64,000 bases of DNA. Origin: Fulvia fulva (lineage: Eukaryota; Ascomycota; Dothideomycetes; Mycosphaerellales; Mycosphaerellaceae). Both the position numbers and the translations under genes were made by a program. The notes beneath the pieces are model-generated. The model was not told where the DNA came from, searched no databases, and worked only from the letters and a program-made list of their open reading frames with translations. How positions within the stretch are numbered: position 1 is the first letter of the stretch; the number at the start of each line of letters is the position of its first letter. Location of the stretch: NCBI RefSeq assembly GCF_020509005.1, contig NC_063012.1:1364001-1428000 (forward strand). The letters run 5' to 3'. This document shows positions 32,038 through 42,076 of this stretch, in pieces.

Positions 32038-35000
32038 ATGGATATTGCACGACTATTAATATTGGAAGCCTCGATGGCTTGCGCTTTCGGTTTCCTTGAC
32101 CCGGGTCTGCGCGTTGATAGAGCGTATCGTCCGGTGTTCTGGCTCAGCGCAACCTATCTCGCTGCCTCGATGCCCTGGCTTTGCATCACAGCGTTCGAGG
32201 CAACAATGCTCGCAATTAGGGCCATGCTCGCACCGATCGTACTTTGGGGGAGCTTGAAACTATGGATACTTTGTCCGCTTGGAGCTTGCTTCGCTGCATA
32301 TCAGGTCGACGGTTGCCGTTGGCTGTGGCGCTTCGCAATGCACCTCTCCGATTCGAAACAGACCACCGCTACAACGCTACAGCCACGTCCAAGAGCCTGG
32401 CAGCAATCGTACAAGCACACCGAGAACGTGCGGTCGACTCCGCAAAGTAGTCCATCACCTGCGCCATTCAGCGCACCGCCAGCAGCCCCTGAGCCACCTA
32501 AAGCCGCGCCAGCACCTGCGCCCCGTCAGGAGCCTTGTCACGACCTTGACCAGGACACGTACAACATGTCACCACAATCGGAACCTCTGCCTCAGCCGTT
32601 GCTGTTCCCGACAACACCACACCAGACAAGGCTGGGAACGATTCATGACTATGCGCATAATACATCCAGGCCTGTCAGACCGAAAGATCTCATAATCGAC
32701 CGGGTCTCCCAGGCGACCCTCGACGACCAATCGTATGGCCGTGAGGCGCATATTGACACCTCACAAGACGTTATGAGTGATGAGTCTTCATCACTAAACG
32801 AGATGTTGTCCCAGCCGGAACTGGACCAAGTCGTCAGTAGCGATCCGGAGGAAGAGCGTGAGGAGCAGGAGGTTCCATCTATGCGTCAAGCAATATTCGA
32901 TCCCTGCACGGCGACAGTCGATCATGCTCTCGAGTTTGACGTGGTCGCAGCTGGCGTGTCACTGCCTAGCGATAGTGGCTACGCATCAACAGCCTTCGAG
33001 CCAGAGCACGAGCAGGGTACTGAGGATGCCATGCCATCGGGAGACGTTTCAACACTCGCCAATGACAGACCTTTCGACAATGCTTCAAGGACGACCACGT
33101 GCTCTCTCGATGTGCACTTTTCTGTGTCAGAAGAGGCGGACTCTGAACGCGGCGGGACTGACAGAGCCGCTCCGACTGATGCGCTCCAGCAAGTCGATCC
33201 TAACCCAGCCTCTGAACAGAGCTATAGCCCTATCAACAAGTCAGATGAGAATGAGGGTGATGATATGGATTCACTGTTTGGCGAGGAACCCGCGTCTAGT
33301 CAGACTGCCGAAAATGATGGGACCTCTCTCGTTCATTCGAACGCCACAGTCGAAAGGGGCACTTCTGGAGTCGCAGGTCTCCAAGGGCTCTCATCAGATG
33401 ATGACGACGTAAATATGAGGGATCTTACCCAAGGACAACACACCGAAAATGCCCTTAAGACCGTCCATGCTAGTCATGATTTCAGCACTGTTCGCGATAC
33501 GCCTATGACAGACGTCGTTCCGGAGGTCAAGAGCGTAATCGAGGATGTCTCCATGCTGAGACCTCAGAGCGCAGAAGGCAGCGCCTCAGAATCTGTTGCT
33601 GATGAAGAGATGGAGGAGGCGGGTTCTGATTCTGAAGATGAGCTTGAGCAGGCTTTACGTGCAGCCTTAGCAGAGAACGCAGAGGATGCAGAGGATAAGA
33701 CGATGGTCTATGCTCCGGCCGATGGAGAAGGGAGAGTACATACTTTGACTGCAAGTGTGGTATTGCCACAAGCTGCCTCGAGGCTGCTACCTTCATTGAA
33801 CACGCCATTAACGAATGCCGACACCGAAAGGGGTGGGATGGCTAATCAATTGCAGCTACCACTCCTCATGCCAAAGCCTGGTCTAGCATTACCGGCAAGA
33901 TCGGAGGGTGTAGTGTCATGTTCTATCGCTCGCGATAGAGGGCTTCAAATCGAGGACAAGACTCGGAAGCTCGGTGAAGAGTCCAAAGAAACGACAAATA
34001 GTCAGCCGACTATACCAGGACCAGAAGTCGATATGACTAGTGCACTTCCCAAGGTCCCAACAAAGCCTGCCTCGGGCGTGTTTGTCAACGCTTCTGTCAA
34101 ACCACGAAAGTCTCCGCCTCTCGTTCCAGCTCTCAAGATGCCGAGCACTACCATACTGCAGGGAGAGACGTTCTCACCAATGCCGTCAATTCCAGAAGAA
34201 ACTCCTCTCAAACAGTCCGCCCAGCTCCTAGTCCCGACAGCGGAGAATCCAGCAATAAAGCAAGTGAATGAAAGCGTCCTGACCCCGAGCATCATCGCTG
34301 CACTAGCAGATGCGATATGCCGCCACTGTAAGAAAGGAGTTCTTGACACAACAGAAAAGATGAGATGCTTCATACAGCAACGACGATGTGGCGACTGCGT
34401 CTTCAAATTCACAGAGGACCCCAAAAAGGCCCGCGCACGTGAAGAGACTGGCGAGCAAGCGGAAGCAATTCGCAAAGCTGATACCCGCAAAAGGATGTTT
34501 GATCTCGAGGCCATTCGTCGAGCCGAACAAGACAACGACAATACCATGCAGGGTGTCAGAATGTACGATGGCCTTCGGTACCAGTCAGGTGACCGTCCGA
34601 ACATCATGGATGGTAGAGATCCAGGAGATGGTCTGGAAGGACGAAGACTGGGAACTGTACCTCTGTGCGGGAATGGTGCCAAATATGTTGACCCTATTCC
34701 CAGTGCCGCGCATAAACCTCTCTACAACCTCAACGAAAGCCAGCGTGATGAAATGATCAACAAATGGCTCTTCGGAATCATAGAAGATCTAACAGAGAGA
34801 CCAGATAATCCAGCAGCATTCTCAAAAGCTAGCAGAGGTCCTTGTTACGTCACAGGCCTTCTCTACATCTTCTTGGGTCGTCTGCGTATCATTGGGGATT
34901 ACATGAAAGAGAGGTCCTGGAAGATGGGACGTGGACCTGCAAACATGGTCAAAACAAAAGCCAACAACCTGCTAGGACCGTATAGCGTCTTTTCGACGTT

Positions 35001-35130
35001 GATTCGGAGGGTGAAAGCTTATAAGAGTGCTGAAGGAGAGCATCAGGTCCCTCTAGATCTGTTGCGGGAGGTGAAGGCGATATTGCAGGAACTTGCAACG
35101 AAGCCTGGACCAAGTGATTGGACGGGATAG
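32038..35130 (+). CDS. large uncharacterised protein with CxxC pairs
   Basis: A single-exon frame of about 1030 residues that I do not recognise. The ATG at 32038 has a strong context (ACCATGG); the frame extends 25 codons further up. Residues 1-100 are hydrophobic with two or three possible membrane segments (for example WLSATYLAASMPWLCITAFE). The middle ~600 residues are acidic, Ser/Pro-rich and disordered. Near residue 760, a C-x2-C and a later C-x2-C (CRHC...CGDC) could bind zinc. The last ~250 residues look folded and helical, for example DEMINKWLFGIIEDLTERP. The next gene is convergent. It may be lineage-specific. Confidence 0.75.
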   Translation: MDIARLLILEASMACAFGFLDPGLRVDRAYRPVFWLSATYLAASMPWLCITAFEATMLAIRAMLAPIVLWGSLKLWILCPLGACFAAYQVDGCRWLWRFAMHLSDSKQTTATTLQPRPRAWQQSYKHTENVRSTPQSSPSPAPFSAPPAAPEPPKAAPAPAPRQEPCHDLDQDTYNMSPQSEPLPQPLLFPTTPHQTRLGTIHDYAHNTSRPVRPKDLIIDRVSQATLDDQSYGREAHIDTSQDVMSDESSSLNEMLSQPELDQVVSSDPEEEREEQEVPSMRQAIFDPCTATVDHALEFDVVAAGVSLPSDSGYASTAFEPEHEQGTEDAMPSGDVSTLANDRPFDNASRTTTCSLDVHFSVSEEADSERGGTDRAAPTDALQQVDPNPASEQSYSPINKSDENEGDDMDSLFGEEPASSQTAENDGTSLVHSNATVERGTSGVAGLQGLSSDDDDVNMRDLTQGQHTENALKTVHASHDFSTVRDTPMTDVVPEVKSVIEDVSMLRPQSAEGSASESVADEEMEEAGSDSEDELEQALRAALAENAEDAEDKTMVYAPADGEGRVHTLTASVVLPQAASRLLPSLNTPLTNADTERGGMANQLQLPLLMPKPGLALPARSEGVVSCSIARDRGLQIEDKTRKLGEESKETTNSQPTIPGPEVDMTSALPKVPTKPASGVFVNASVKPRKSPPLVPALKMPSTTILQGETFSPMPSIPEETPLKQSAQLLVPTAENPAIKQVNESVLTPSIIAALADAICRHCKKGVLDTTEKMRCFIQQRRCGDCVFKFTEDPKKARAREETGEQAEAIRKADTRKRMFDLEAIRRAEQDNDNTMQGVRMYDGLRYQSGDRPNIMDGRDPGDGLEGRRLGTVPLCGNGAKYVDPIPSAAHKPLYNLNESQRDEMINKWLFGIIEDLTERPDNPAAFSKASRGPCYVTGLLYIFLGRLRIIGDYMKERSWKMGRGPANMVKTKANNLLGPYSVFSTLIRRVKAYKSAEGEHQVPLDLLREVKAILQELATKPGPSDWTG

Positions 35131-35165
35131 AGTAAGTAACATACGAGCTTTGTCTAACTGTCTCG

Positions 35166-37230
35166 TCAATGCTCACAGAAGCAATACCCATCATTCTGAT
35201 AAGGCTGCATCGAGTCATTCACGTAAACCTTCCTCTCTTCAATTAGCTGCCCGCGCAACTCCTTCGCTTCCTCCAGAGTAATCGGAAAATCCTCCACATC
35301 CTCAATGATCTGGTCCACGAGCTCCATTGGCAGCTTCTGCGAGAGAGTTCCTTTCTCCTCCATGGCTCTTGCCCACCACTCCCGCTGCTGCGGCGGAACG
35401 TTGCTTGTTGAGGGAATGCGAATGAAGGGATCAACGAGAAAAAGGGCCAGCAATTTTCGATGTCCGGGCTTGGCCTTGTCCTTGAGCTCAAAGGGACTGA
35501 CGCGATGCTGGAGCACGTTTGGGAAAACGAGGAGTCGGTCTTCTCTCGTGTTGGTCATGCCAAGTACTTGGATTGCATTGCCCCAGTAGTTCCTGATGCC
35601 GTAGATCTCCATGAGGGCGTAGCATTCGCTTTGTTCGTAGTCGTTGAGCTCGTCTTTGTCGACACCCTCGCGGAATGCGAGGTAGCTGTCAGTGATGTTC
35701 TCTGTGTCGTAGTAGTACAACGCGCTAGCAGCGATGTGTTCGTTCAGCTGCCCTTCGATGTGCCAGCTGCCACCATCATACGTGGGCCTGTCCGGCGTGA
35801 GGTGAATGTTGGCCAGTTTGACGATGACCTGCATTCCTTGCTTCTGGAATACATTCTGAAGCCGCTTCCTTTCCTCTTCCATGGCCGCATCACCTTCTGC
35901 GATTTGTTCTTGCGACGGCTCAATGCTGGGGTTCTTGAGGGGTTGATCGATATCGCTCAGCCGCCAGCCCTTGGTGGCAGCTGTTTTCTGACCAGGGTCC
36001 TTGTAGTTTGGATCGTCAGGCACGAAGACTTTAGGTTGGACCCTCTGACGCAGCGCGTACGTCTTGGGCTCTGGGATCGCGGCATCATAGGCATTGTGCC
36101 AATCGTCGTAGTGTGCATCATCCTCGTCGCTGCCTTCGTCCTCCTAATTTTCTCCGGAGGCTCCATCATGATCCTGGTTTGCTCGCTCACGACGACTCGG
36201 CCTAGGCTTCTCGATGCGTCCATCACCAAAGTCATCCTTGATACGATGTGTTGCCAAGAACTGCGTGGACAGCAGTGTCTCGGTCCATAGTGGCACAGAA
36301 GCTGTGATCACATCCTCGATGGCAGCATACAGATCCATATTTCCATGGGGATACAGGTTGTTAATGTAGCTCGAAATCTTTGCACGACCGTTGTCACTGG
36401 TAGCAACGTCGCAGGGTAGCCATTGGAAATGATCGCTGTAATCGGTGTCCTGGATGTCTGCCTCAGGGACGATCGACCCTCGGCCTGTATACCATGCACA
36501 CTTCTCCGTTGGCACTGCTCCTGTTGGCATCATGCGTGAACGTCCATACAGCAGTGGGAAGAGCGAAGGATGCACGAGGTCGAGTACTTTGCCATCTGAT
36601 CCCGGGTGCCAGTCTTTCTGATGCGCTTTCACGTCTTCCAGTCGCGCCGCTGCTTGTTGTAAAGCTGTCTTCGTTGCACTCGGGATAGCGCTGTCAGACA
36701 TGAATACGCAAGCGTTGGCGTCGATAGCCTGCGTGAAGCCACGCTGCCGGTCCTGTTTGGCGTTGTCGCGGAGCTCAGCGATGCACTATAATACGTCAGT
36801 TCGATTGAGCTGAACACGACGACGTTGACCGACATAGTCGAAGACTGCTTGGCTTATAATCGTCTGCCGCTGTTCTCCATCGAGGTCGAGACTCTCTCCG
36901 TTTTCCCCGCTGTCTTCAGTCTTCTTCCAGGCATTGGTCACGACCTCGTCAGCGGATTCTGGTTTACGGGCAGCGCTGAATTGCAGAGCCTCCAGGCGCC
37001 ATTTCCCAACTATGCTCTCATCAAATACCTTTCGTTGCCAATCGGCTTTGTCTTTCAATGCCGACATGAGGCTCAACATGGCTCGTTCGCGCAACCGTCA
37101 GAGGAGATGGGTACCATTTCTGAGCAATCGGAAGATGCGACTCGGCAAGCAATGGCAGCCCAAAGCCAGGGAGGAGGTGTTCTGGCTGATTTTCGAGAGC
37201 TTGCTTCTTGTATGGTGGGGACTGCGACAT
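35166..37230 (-). pseudogene. DUF4246-family gene, frameshifted and interrupted
   Basis: The locus is recognisable over its whole length as a DUF4246 protein. It has an N-terminal LLPGFGLPL block, PLTV followed by RERAMLSLMSALKDKADW, CIAELRDNAK after a splice at 36786/36785, QKDWHPGSDGKVLDLVHPS, and the C-terminal WHIEGQLNEHIAASALYYYD and GHRKLLALFLVDPF. Two lesions break it. An extra base at about 37089-37093 shifts the frame between PLTV and RERAM. An in-frame TAG lies at 36144-36146 in an acidic linker. I tested local introns and none rescues either site. The His-x-Glu in WHIEGQ and a later QHRV suggest a 2-oxoglutarate-oxygenase-like site (inference). Sequencing error remains possible. 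Confidence 0.75.
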
Positions 37231-37768
37231 GGTGGCTGCAGGCTTGTTGTAGCCAGGGTTCGAATTGAGAGAAGCGGCGAGATGCAGAGAAGGATAGGAA
37301 ATGGGTTGTACTTATGGGCAGTGGTGTTTGTGGTCACAGAACGGGATTGGCCCGCTGCCTGGACGGCCTCAGGCGCATACGCCACTGCGCTGTTGGCTGC
37401 CTGCTTGTGCAGTGCTTGTGCAGTGTTGTGCAGTGTTGTGCTTGTGCAGTGTTGTGCAGTGTTGTGTGTAGGTTGAAACCCAACATGAAGACAGACGCGT
37501 ACTGTACAAAGTAGTGCAATGCTGGCGCGCAGGGATCTTTGGCGTCAGTTTCGTGTTTAGGCAGTCGCGTACTTCATCAGCTCCATCTCTTTGACACACT
37601 CTCGACATTGCCTTGCGAGCCAACGATTCAACTCGGCCAAGATCTATTTACACACCATCGGAAGAAATACGAAATTGCCGAAACATCTACAGGATATGCC
37701 ACCTTCCATCGGCTGTACAGCCAAGATTCACAACAGAGATCCACTCGTCGCCATCGCTGCGACAGTCT
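37231..37768. other. intergenic region with minisatellite
   Basis: About 540 bp between the DUF4246 locus and the MFS transporter stop. Apart from the minisatellite nothing is recognised. Confidence 0.5.
37404..37466. repeat. minisatellite, 26-bp unit
   Basis: A CTTGTGCAGTG start is followed by two tandem copies of a 26-bp unit, itself built from TGTGCAGTGT pieces. It lies upstream of the DUF4246 locus in noncoding sequence. Confidence 0.85.
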
Positions 37769-39518
37769 TTAGAAGCTTCGACCCATATCCAGGCACTTCT
37801 CTGGCTCCTGTAAAGAGGTCGCTATACGTCCCGCCTGCTGACTGGCCACGGTCACCGCCCAGGTGCGCTCGGCGAAAGGGCTGCGTTGTCGAATGCGCTT
37901 GCCGTATGCTCCGAACAGTCCTGCAACGGCACAATAAGCTGTGGCGATAACTGCCAGAATGAACAGCGCATAGTTCGCGCCAAGTCGTTCGAACATTTGT
38001 GTGCCGAAGAGTGGAAAGACGGCCGAGAACATTGCTCTCAAGAATGCCATCGGAGCATTAGCTGACCCTGCATAGGAGGCGTAGGTATCAGTGAGATACC
38101 CGCTCAAGACTGCGTCGAATTCTACCACTGCAAATCCGAACAGGCCTACGGAGATGATCGATGCCCATGGTGTGATACCGCGAACCAGTGGTGGGACGGT
38201 GGCCGCGAACCACCACAATCCAATGGCCAGCACGGGAGCTGCAACATAAAACCCGAACAGCTTGTCCTCTGGCTCGATGACCTGGTCAGCCCTCCTTCGC
38301 CCGTTTGTGACGCGGATATCGAACAGTCTTGGAAGGAACGTGAAAGCAAGACCCGCTGCGATCGCGATGAAGACCAGCGAAGCTTCTCGATGGGAGAATC
38401 CCCACCCCTCAGTATAGATAACTGGGAACGCCTCGGAGAACAGGTATGTTACTCCGTAAACCGTTGCAGCCATGATCGAGGTAAGCATGACGATTGGCTC
38501 GGTGAAGAAGAGTCGCATTGGGAGTGATAACGATGCCTTCACAAATGTTCTAAAATCAGGAATCGAATCAGTATCGTCACAGGACAAGCCGTCGAAGCCC
38601 ATGTTTCGTGCCACGATCTTGACCCTCTGCTTCAGCAACTGCGAAGGCCGACTTTCTTTCATCTTCATGCAGAGAAGAGTCGATACCGCGGCGATCGCAC
38701 TGGCAATGTAGAAGATCCATTGCCTGCTGACAGTCAGTACAATTGGTGATAGAATCTGGTTACGTGGACCGACTCACCATCCATACGACGAAGTGCTCAC
38801 AAAAGTCGCCACTGGGGGGGCCAAGAGCCAGTCCGAGGACAGCAGTTGCAATCCACAGATGGATCAGCCAGATCCTCGCCCGGACGTCCCACATATTCTC
38901 TATGCTACCGACGGCCACTACGGCAGGCATCGCACTCAGGAATCCAGAGCCGAACCGGCAAATGACCACCACCGGTAGGATCGGCCATGCTGCGATGAGG
39001 AGGCAAAAGATCGCATATCCAAAGGTCGTGGTCACGTACACCGTCCTGCCTCCGAAGCTCTCAGCAATAGGAGGGAAGACAAGCCCGCCCAAAGCTTGAC
39101 CGATCATGTAGACTGACGTGAAGCACACCAGAGCTGTCGTCCTACCGATGTCGAAATCTGTCTGCTCCAGGGCGATCGAGCTGCCAGTGTTGCTGATTAG
39201 GGTCACAAAGAACTCCAGGAAGCAGATGAGCCCCGAGTCGTAAGCCTTGCGACCAAGAGACCATTGTCGAGGGTGGGCGTGGCTATTCTCCTGCCAGCGC
39301 ACGACGCCATAGTCGTCGACTTGAAGACCCTCGAGGTGAAGCTCCCTTTTTACGTAACAGGGAACATGGACTATGCTTTTGTCGCTTTTTTGCAAGCTTG
39401 CTGAACTGATCGAGGTGGCCAGGGAAGATCCAGAAGGCGATCGCTGCCTGTCATCTTGATTTGAACCAGCTGAGAATCCGGACGGAGACTCATCGCGCTC
39501 ATGCTCATGGTCAGCCAT
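37769..39518 (-). CDS. MFS transporter, DHA1 drug:H+ antiporter type
   Basis: A major facilitator superfamily transporter, probably of the DHA1 (multidrug/polyamine) group. Two exons, 39518-38764 and 38723-37769, are joined by a 40-bp GTAACC...CAG intron that keeps the WIFYIASAIAAV helix in frame and give 569 residues. The first ~120 residues are cytoplasmic and Ser/Asp-rich. Membrane segments follow: LICFLEFFVTLISNTGSS (TM1), TTALVCFTSVYMIGQALGG (TM2 with the conserved Gly), and GFGYAIFCL-type helices onward. The second half includes MLTSIMAATVYGVTYLF and SIISVGLFGFAVVEF. The frame is open upstream to 39725; the chosen start MADHEHERDES is the most family-like. The short intron makes the join the weakest point. 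Substrate unknown. Confidence 0.85.
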
Positions 39519-40380
39519 GCGGTCGATCCTGTTGACAGTAAAGTGTCGCTTGCGGGCCCCTTCACTAATTGACTTGCTGTCAAGACTGCTCAGCGTGTAT
39601 ACAGTGCTTTCGAGCCGGGTGCGAACATATGTCTGGCGCAGATGGGGTCTTCTGGTAACCGATATGACGGCCGTAGCAAACTCTGCATACCCACAAGCGG
39701 CCTGTACCAGCTGTCGACTGAACACATTCTACCCGATACGATGTCAATCGTCATGGGACATTGGATCACAACAAGTTACCGTCCATCGAAGACAAGCCCT
39801 TGGGTCTTGCGTAGTGACGGGCAACACGGCACAGCGAGATGACACTATCCCAATCAGAACTCCCACACCCGTGACATCTTGAGGCATGGTTAGTGATTGG
39901 AGCCAAGTGTCGATTAACGTCTGCATTCCACTCACTGATGAGAAGAACTGGTCGTATTGACCATCGAAGCACAGGTATAGAATGACAGATGACGGGGCAC
40001 GCTCCCGTGGCCGTGGATCCGAGCATGGCTATGGAATGCAACGCTGAAAATATTGGAAAGAATGCTGGGCCGTGTTGTGGTATTCTCCTGGTTGAGCTTC
40101 GAGTCGCAGCTGCCTGGGCAGGGTTGATTCATTTCACAGATCTTTGTAAAGGTTGTGGTGATGAGCGAAGTTGAAGGTCAGCAGTGGTCGTGCTGTAGTA
40201 TCGACAGGTGAAGTCGCAGTGATACCACCCTCGGACCACAATTTGTCATAGACAAGGAGGTTACAGCAGCGAATCGTTCTGGGTTTCTGGGACGATACCA
40301 CAAGAGCGATACCACGAAGGTGATGAGAGAACTGGGTGCACCCGTTCCGTGCATCATGTTTGCCGAGCGATTGAGCGCGT
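39519..40380. other. intergenic region
   Basis: About 860 bp upstream of the MFS gene and downstream of the alcohol dehydrogenase locus. No gene or repeat recognised. Confidence 0.5.
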
Positions 40381-41480
40381 TTACGCTACCTTAACCACAA
40401 CCTTACCAAAGTGGCCTCCCGAGAACAAATACTTCAATCCCTCATCCGCCTGTTCAAACGAGAACACCCTATCAACAACCGGACGAATCTCATGCTCAGC
40501 ATAAAACTTCATCATCTCCTCAAACCGATCCTTTGGCCCATTGATAATCCCCTTCAACGTAACCGTCCGTCTAAGCGCAAGGACATTGATATTCAATCGA
40601 TCCTTCGGATCATCCTCCTTCCCAGACAAATACCCAATCGAATCAATCAGACCCCCGAACGCAATGCAATCGAAACTCTTCCGCAGAGTCTGGGTGCCGC
40701 CTGTTTCGAAGATGATGTCGGCGCCTTCGTTGTGCGTGATGTGCATCACTTCGTTCTCCCAGTCGGGCTTCGTTCTGTAGTTGATGCCGTGGTCTGCGCC
40801 TAGGTTCTTGGCTTGGTCGAGCTTTTTGTCGGAGGAGGAGGTGATGATGGTTTTGAGACCGGCTGCGTGTGCGATTTGGAGGCCGGCGATGGAGACGCCG
40901 CCTGTGCCTTGGAGTAAGACTGTCGCGTCGCCCTTGATGGGTTGGCCCATGGGTCTCATGCCGTTTAAGGCCATCCAGGCGGCGACGGAGGCGATGGGGA
41001 GGCAGCATGCTTCTTCGTCTTTGAGGTAGTCTGGGACGGCGACTAGGGAGTCTGCTGAGAAGGCTCGGTGTTCGGTCAGGACACCAGGAAGTGGTAGGCC
41101 AAGGCCGGTGGCCATATCTTTCTCCTTGATCTGGAGACCTGTCAGCAATCTGGTTAGACACAAAATGCCTTCAATACGTACCTGACCCGTTAAGTGACTC
41201 TGATTAAAGATCGTTCCGACACGCTGGCCAGTCTTCCATGATGAATTCCCAGCGTCGACAATAGTACCACAAGCATCTGAGCACGGCACCAACGACTCTG
41301 GCTGTCCAACACTCTTATGATGGTTGCAGTCCCCACGACACACCTCAGTGTCCCTATAGTTCAAGGAACAGCATGGATCTTAACAAGTACCTCCCCATCC
41401 TTTGGCTTTGGCACATCTGCCGTGGTGAACTTCAAACTGTCAAGACGGCTTTGGTCTGTCTGCCATTGCTTTTGCGACAT
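40381..41480 (-). pseudogene. zinc-type alcohol dehydrogenase-like gene, frameshifted
   Basis: A medium-chain dehydrogenase/reductase of the fungal C1773.06c-like group. The N-terminus starts at 41480 (MSQKQWQTDQSRLDSL) and runs to GEVLVKIHAV. One base is then missing near 41366-41368, and the frame resumes at LNYRDTEV. The rest is intact: VPCSDACGTIVDAG, a 51-bp intron at 41181-41131 (a multiple of three with no stop), the nucleotide-binding LLQGTGGVSIAGLQIAHAAG, and the C-terminus LFSGGHFGKVVVKVA. KIHAVSLNYRD is very conserved in this family, so the frameshift is clear. With only one lesion, sequencing error is as likely as gene decay. Confidence 0.7.
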
Positions 41481-42076
41481 CTTCAGGCGTGTGCTGTGAG
41501 AGAGCTGTGGACTTGGCTGTGAGGACGGGCTTGGACGATATATCTTCCATGTTCGATGGCATTACTAACACGGGCATCATGGTGGCCTATCTAGTGTGAG
41601 AATCAGAAGATGTTCCGAGTGAATGCCGCTTCGTCCGAAGAGGCAGAAGCCGATCGAGCTTCGATTGATGCCGAGCTTTTGATGACTCCAAACACCCCAA
41701 ACAGCACCAGGGAACCCCAACGCTATCTGTTGATGCAGTGGCGGCATGGTCTCCAAGCACTCCAAAGCGAGCTGGCAATTTGATGGTAATTGATTGAACT
41801 TCAATGGAAAGGGGCCCGGGGTGTCGCTCGGGGAAGTGTGAAGGCACGGGAGGATCTCTGATCGGCGTCATCAGCATCGAGACTGCCTTACGTACACGCC
41901 TGCTCTCCCTTCGCGTATGTACATGTACTCGGTGATATACCACAGCTATACATGTAGTATCTTAGGCAACAGGCGAGCGCAACGACCCGCACAGCAGGAC
42001 TACAATGGAGACTAGGTGGTAACCGCTCACGGTCAATACGCAACACAGTCGGCGAAGGTCAATCAGACAAGCATTC
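41481..42076. promoter_or_regulatory. divergent intergenic region, ADH / LMBR1 gene
   Basis: About 600 bp between two divergent starts. No gene recognised; no specific motif called. Confidence 0.45.

Noticed and set aside
33527..34682. Minus-strand frames across the large orphan gene
   Set aside because: The plus frame is continuous for over 1000 codons; the minus frames are shorter and low-complexity.
35166..41480. Biosynthetic cluster made of DUF4246, MFS and alcohol dehydrogenase genes
   Set aside because: No core enzyme, and two of the three genes appear broken.
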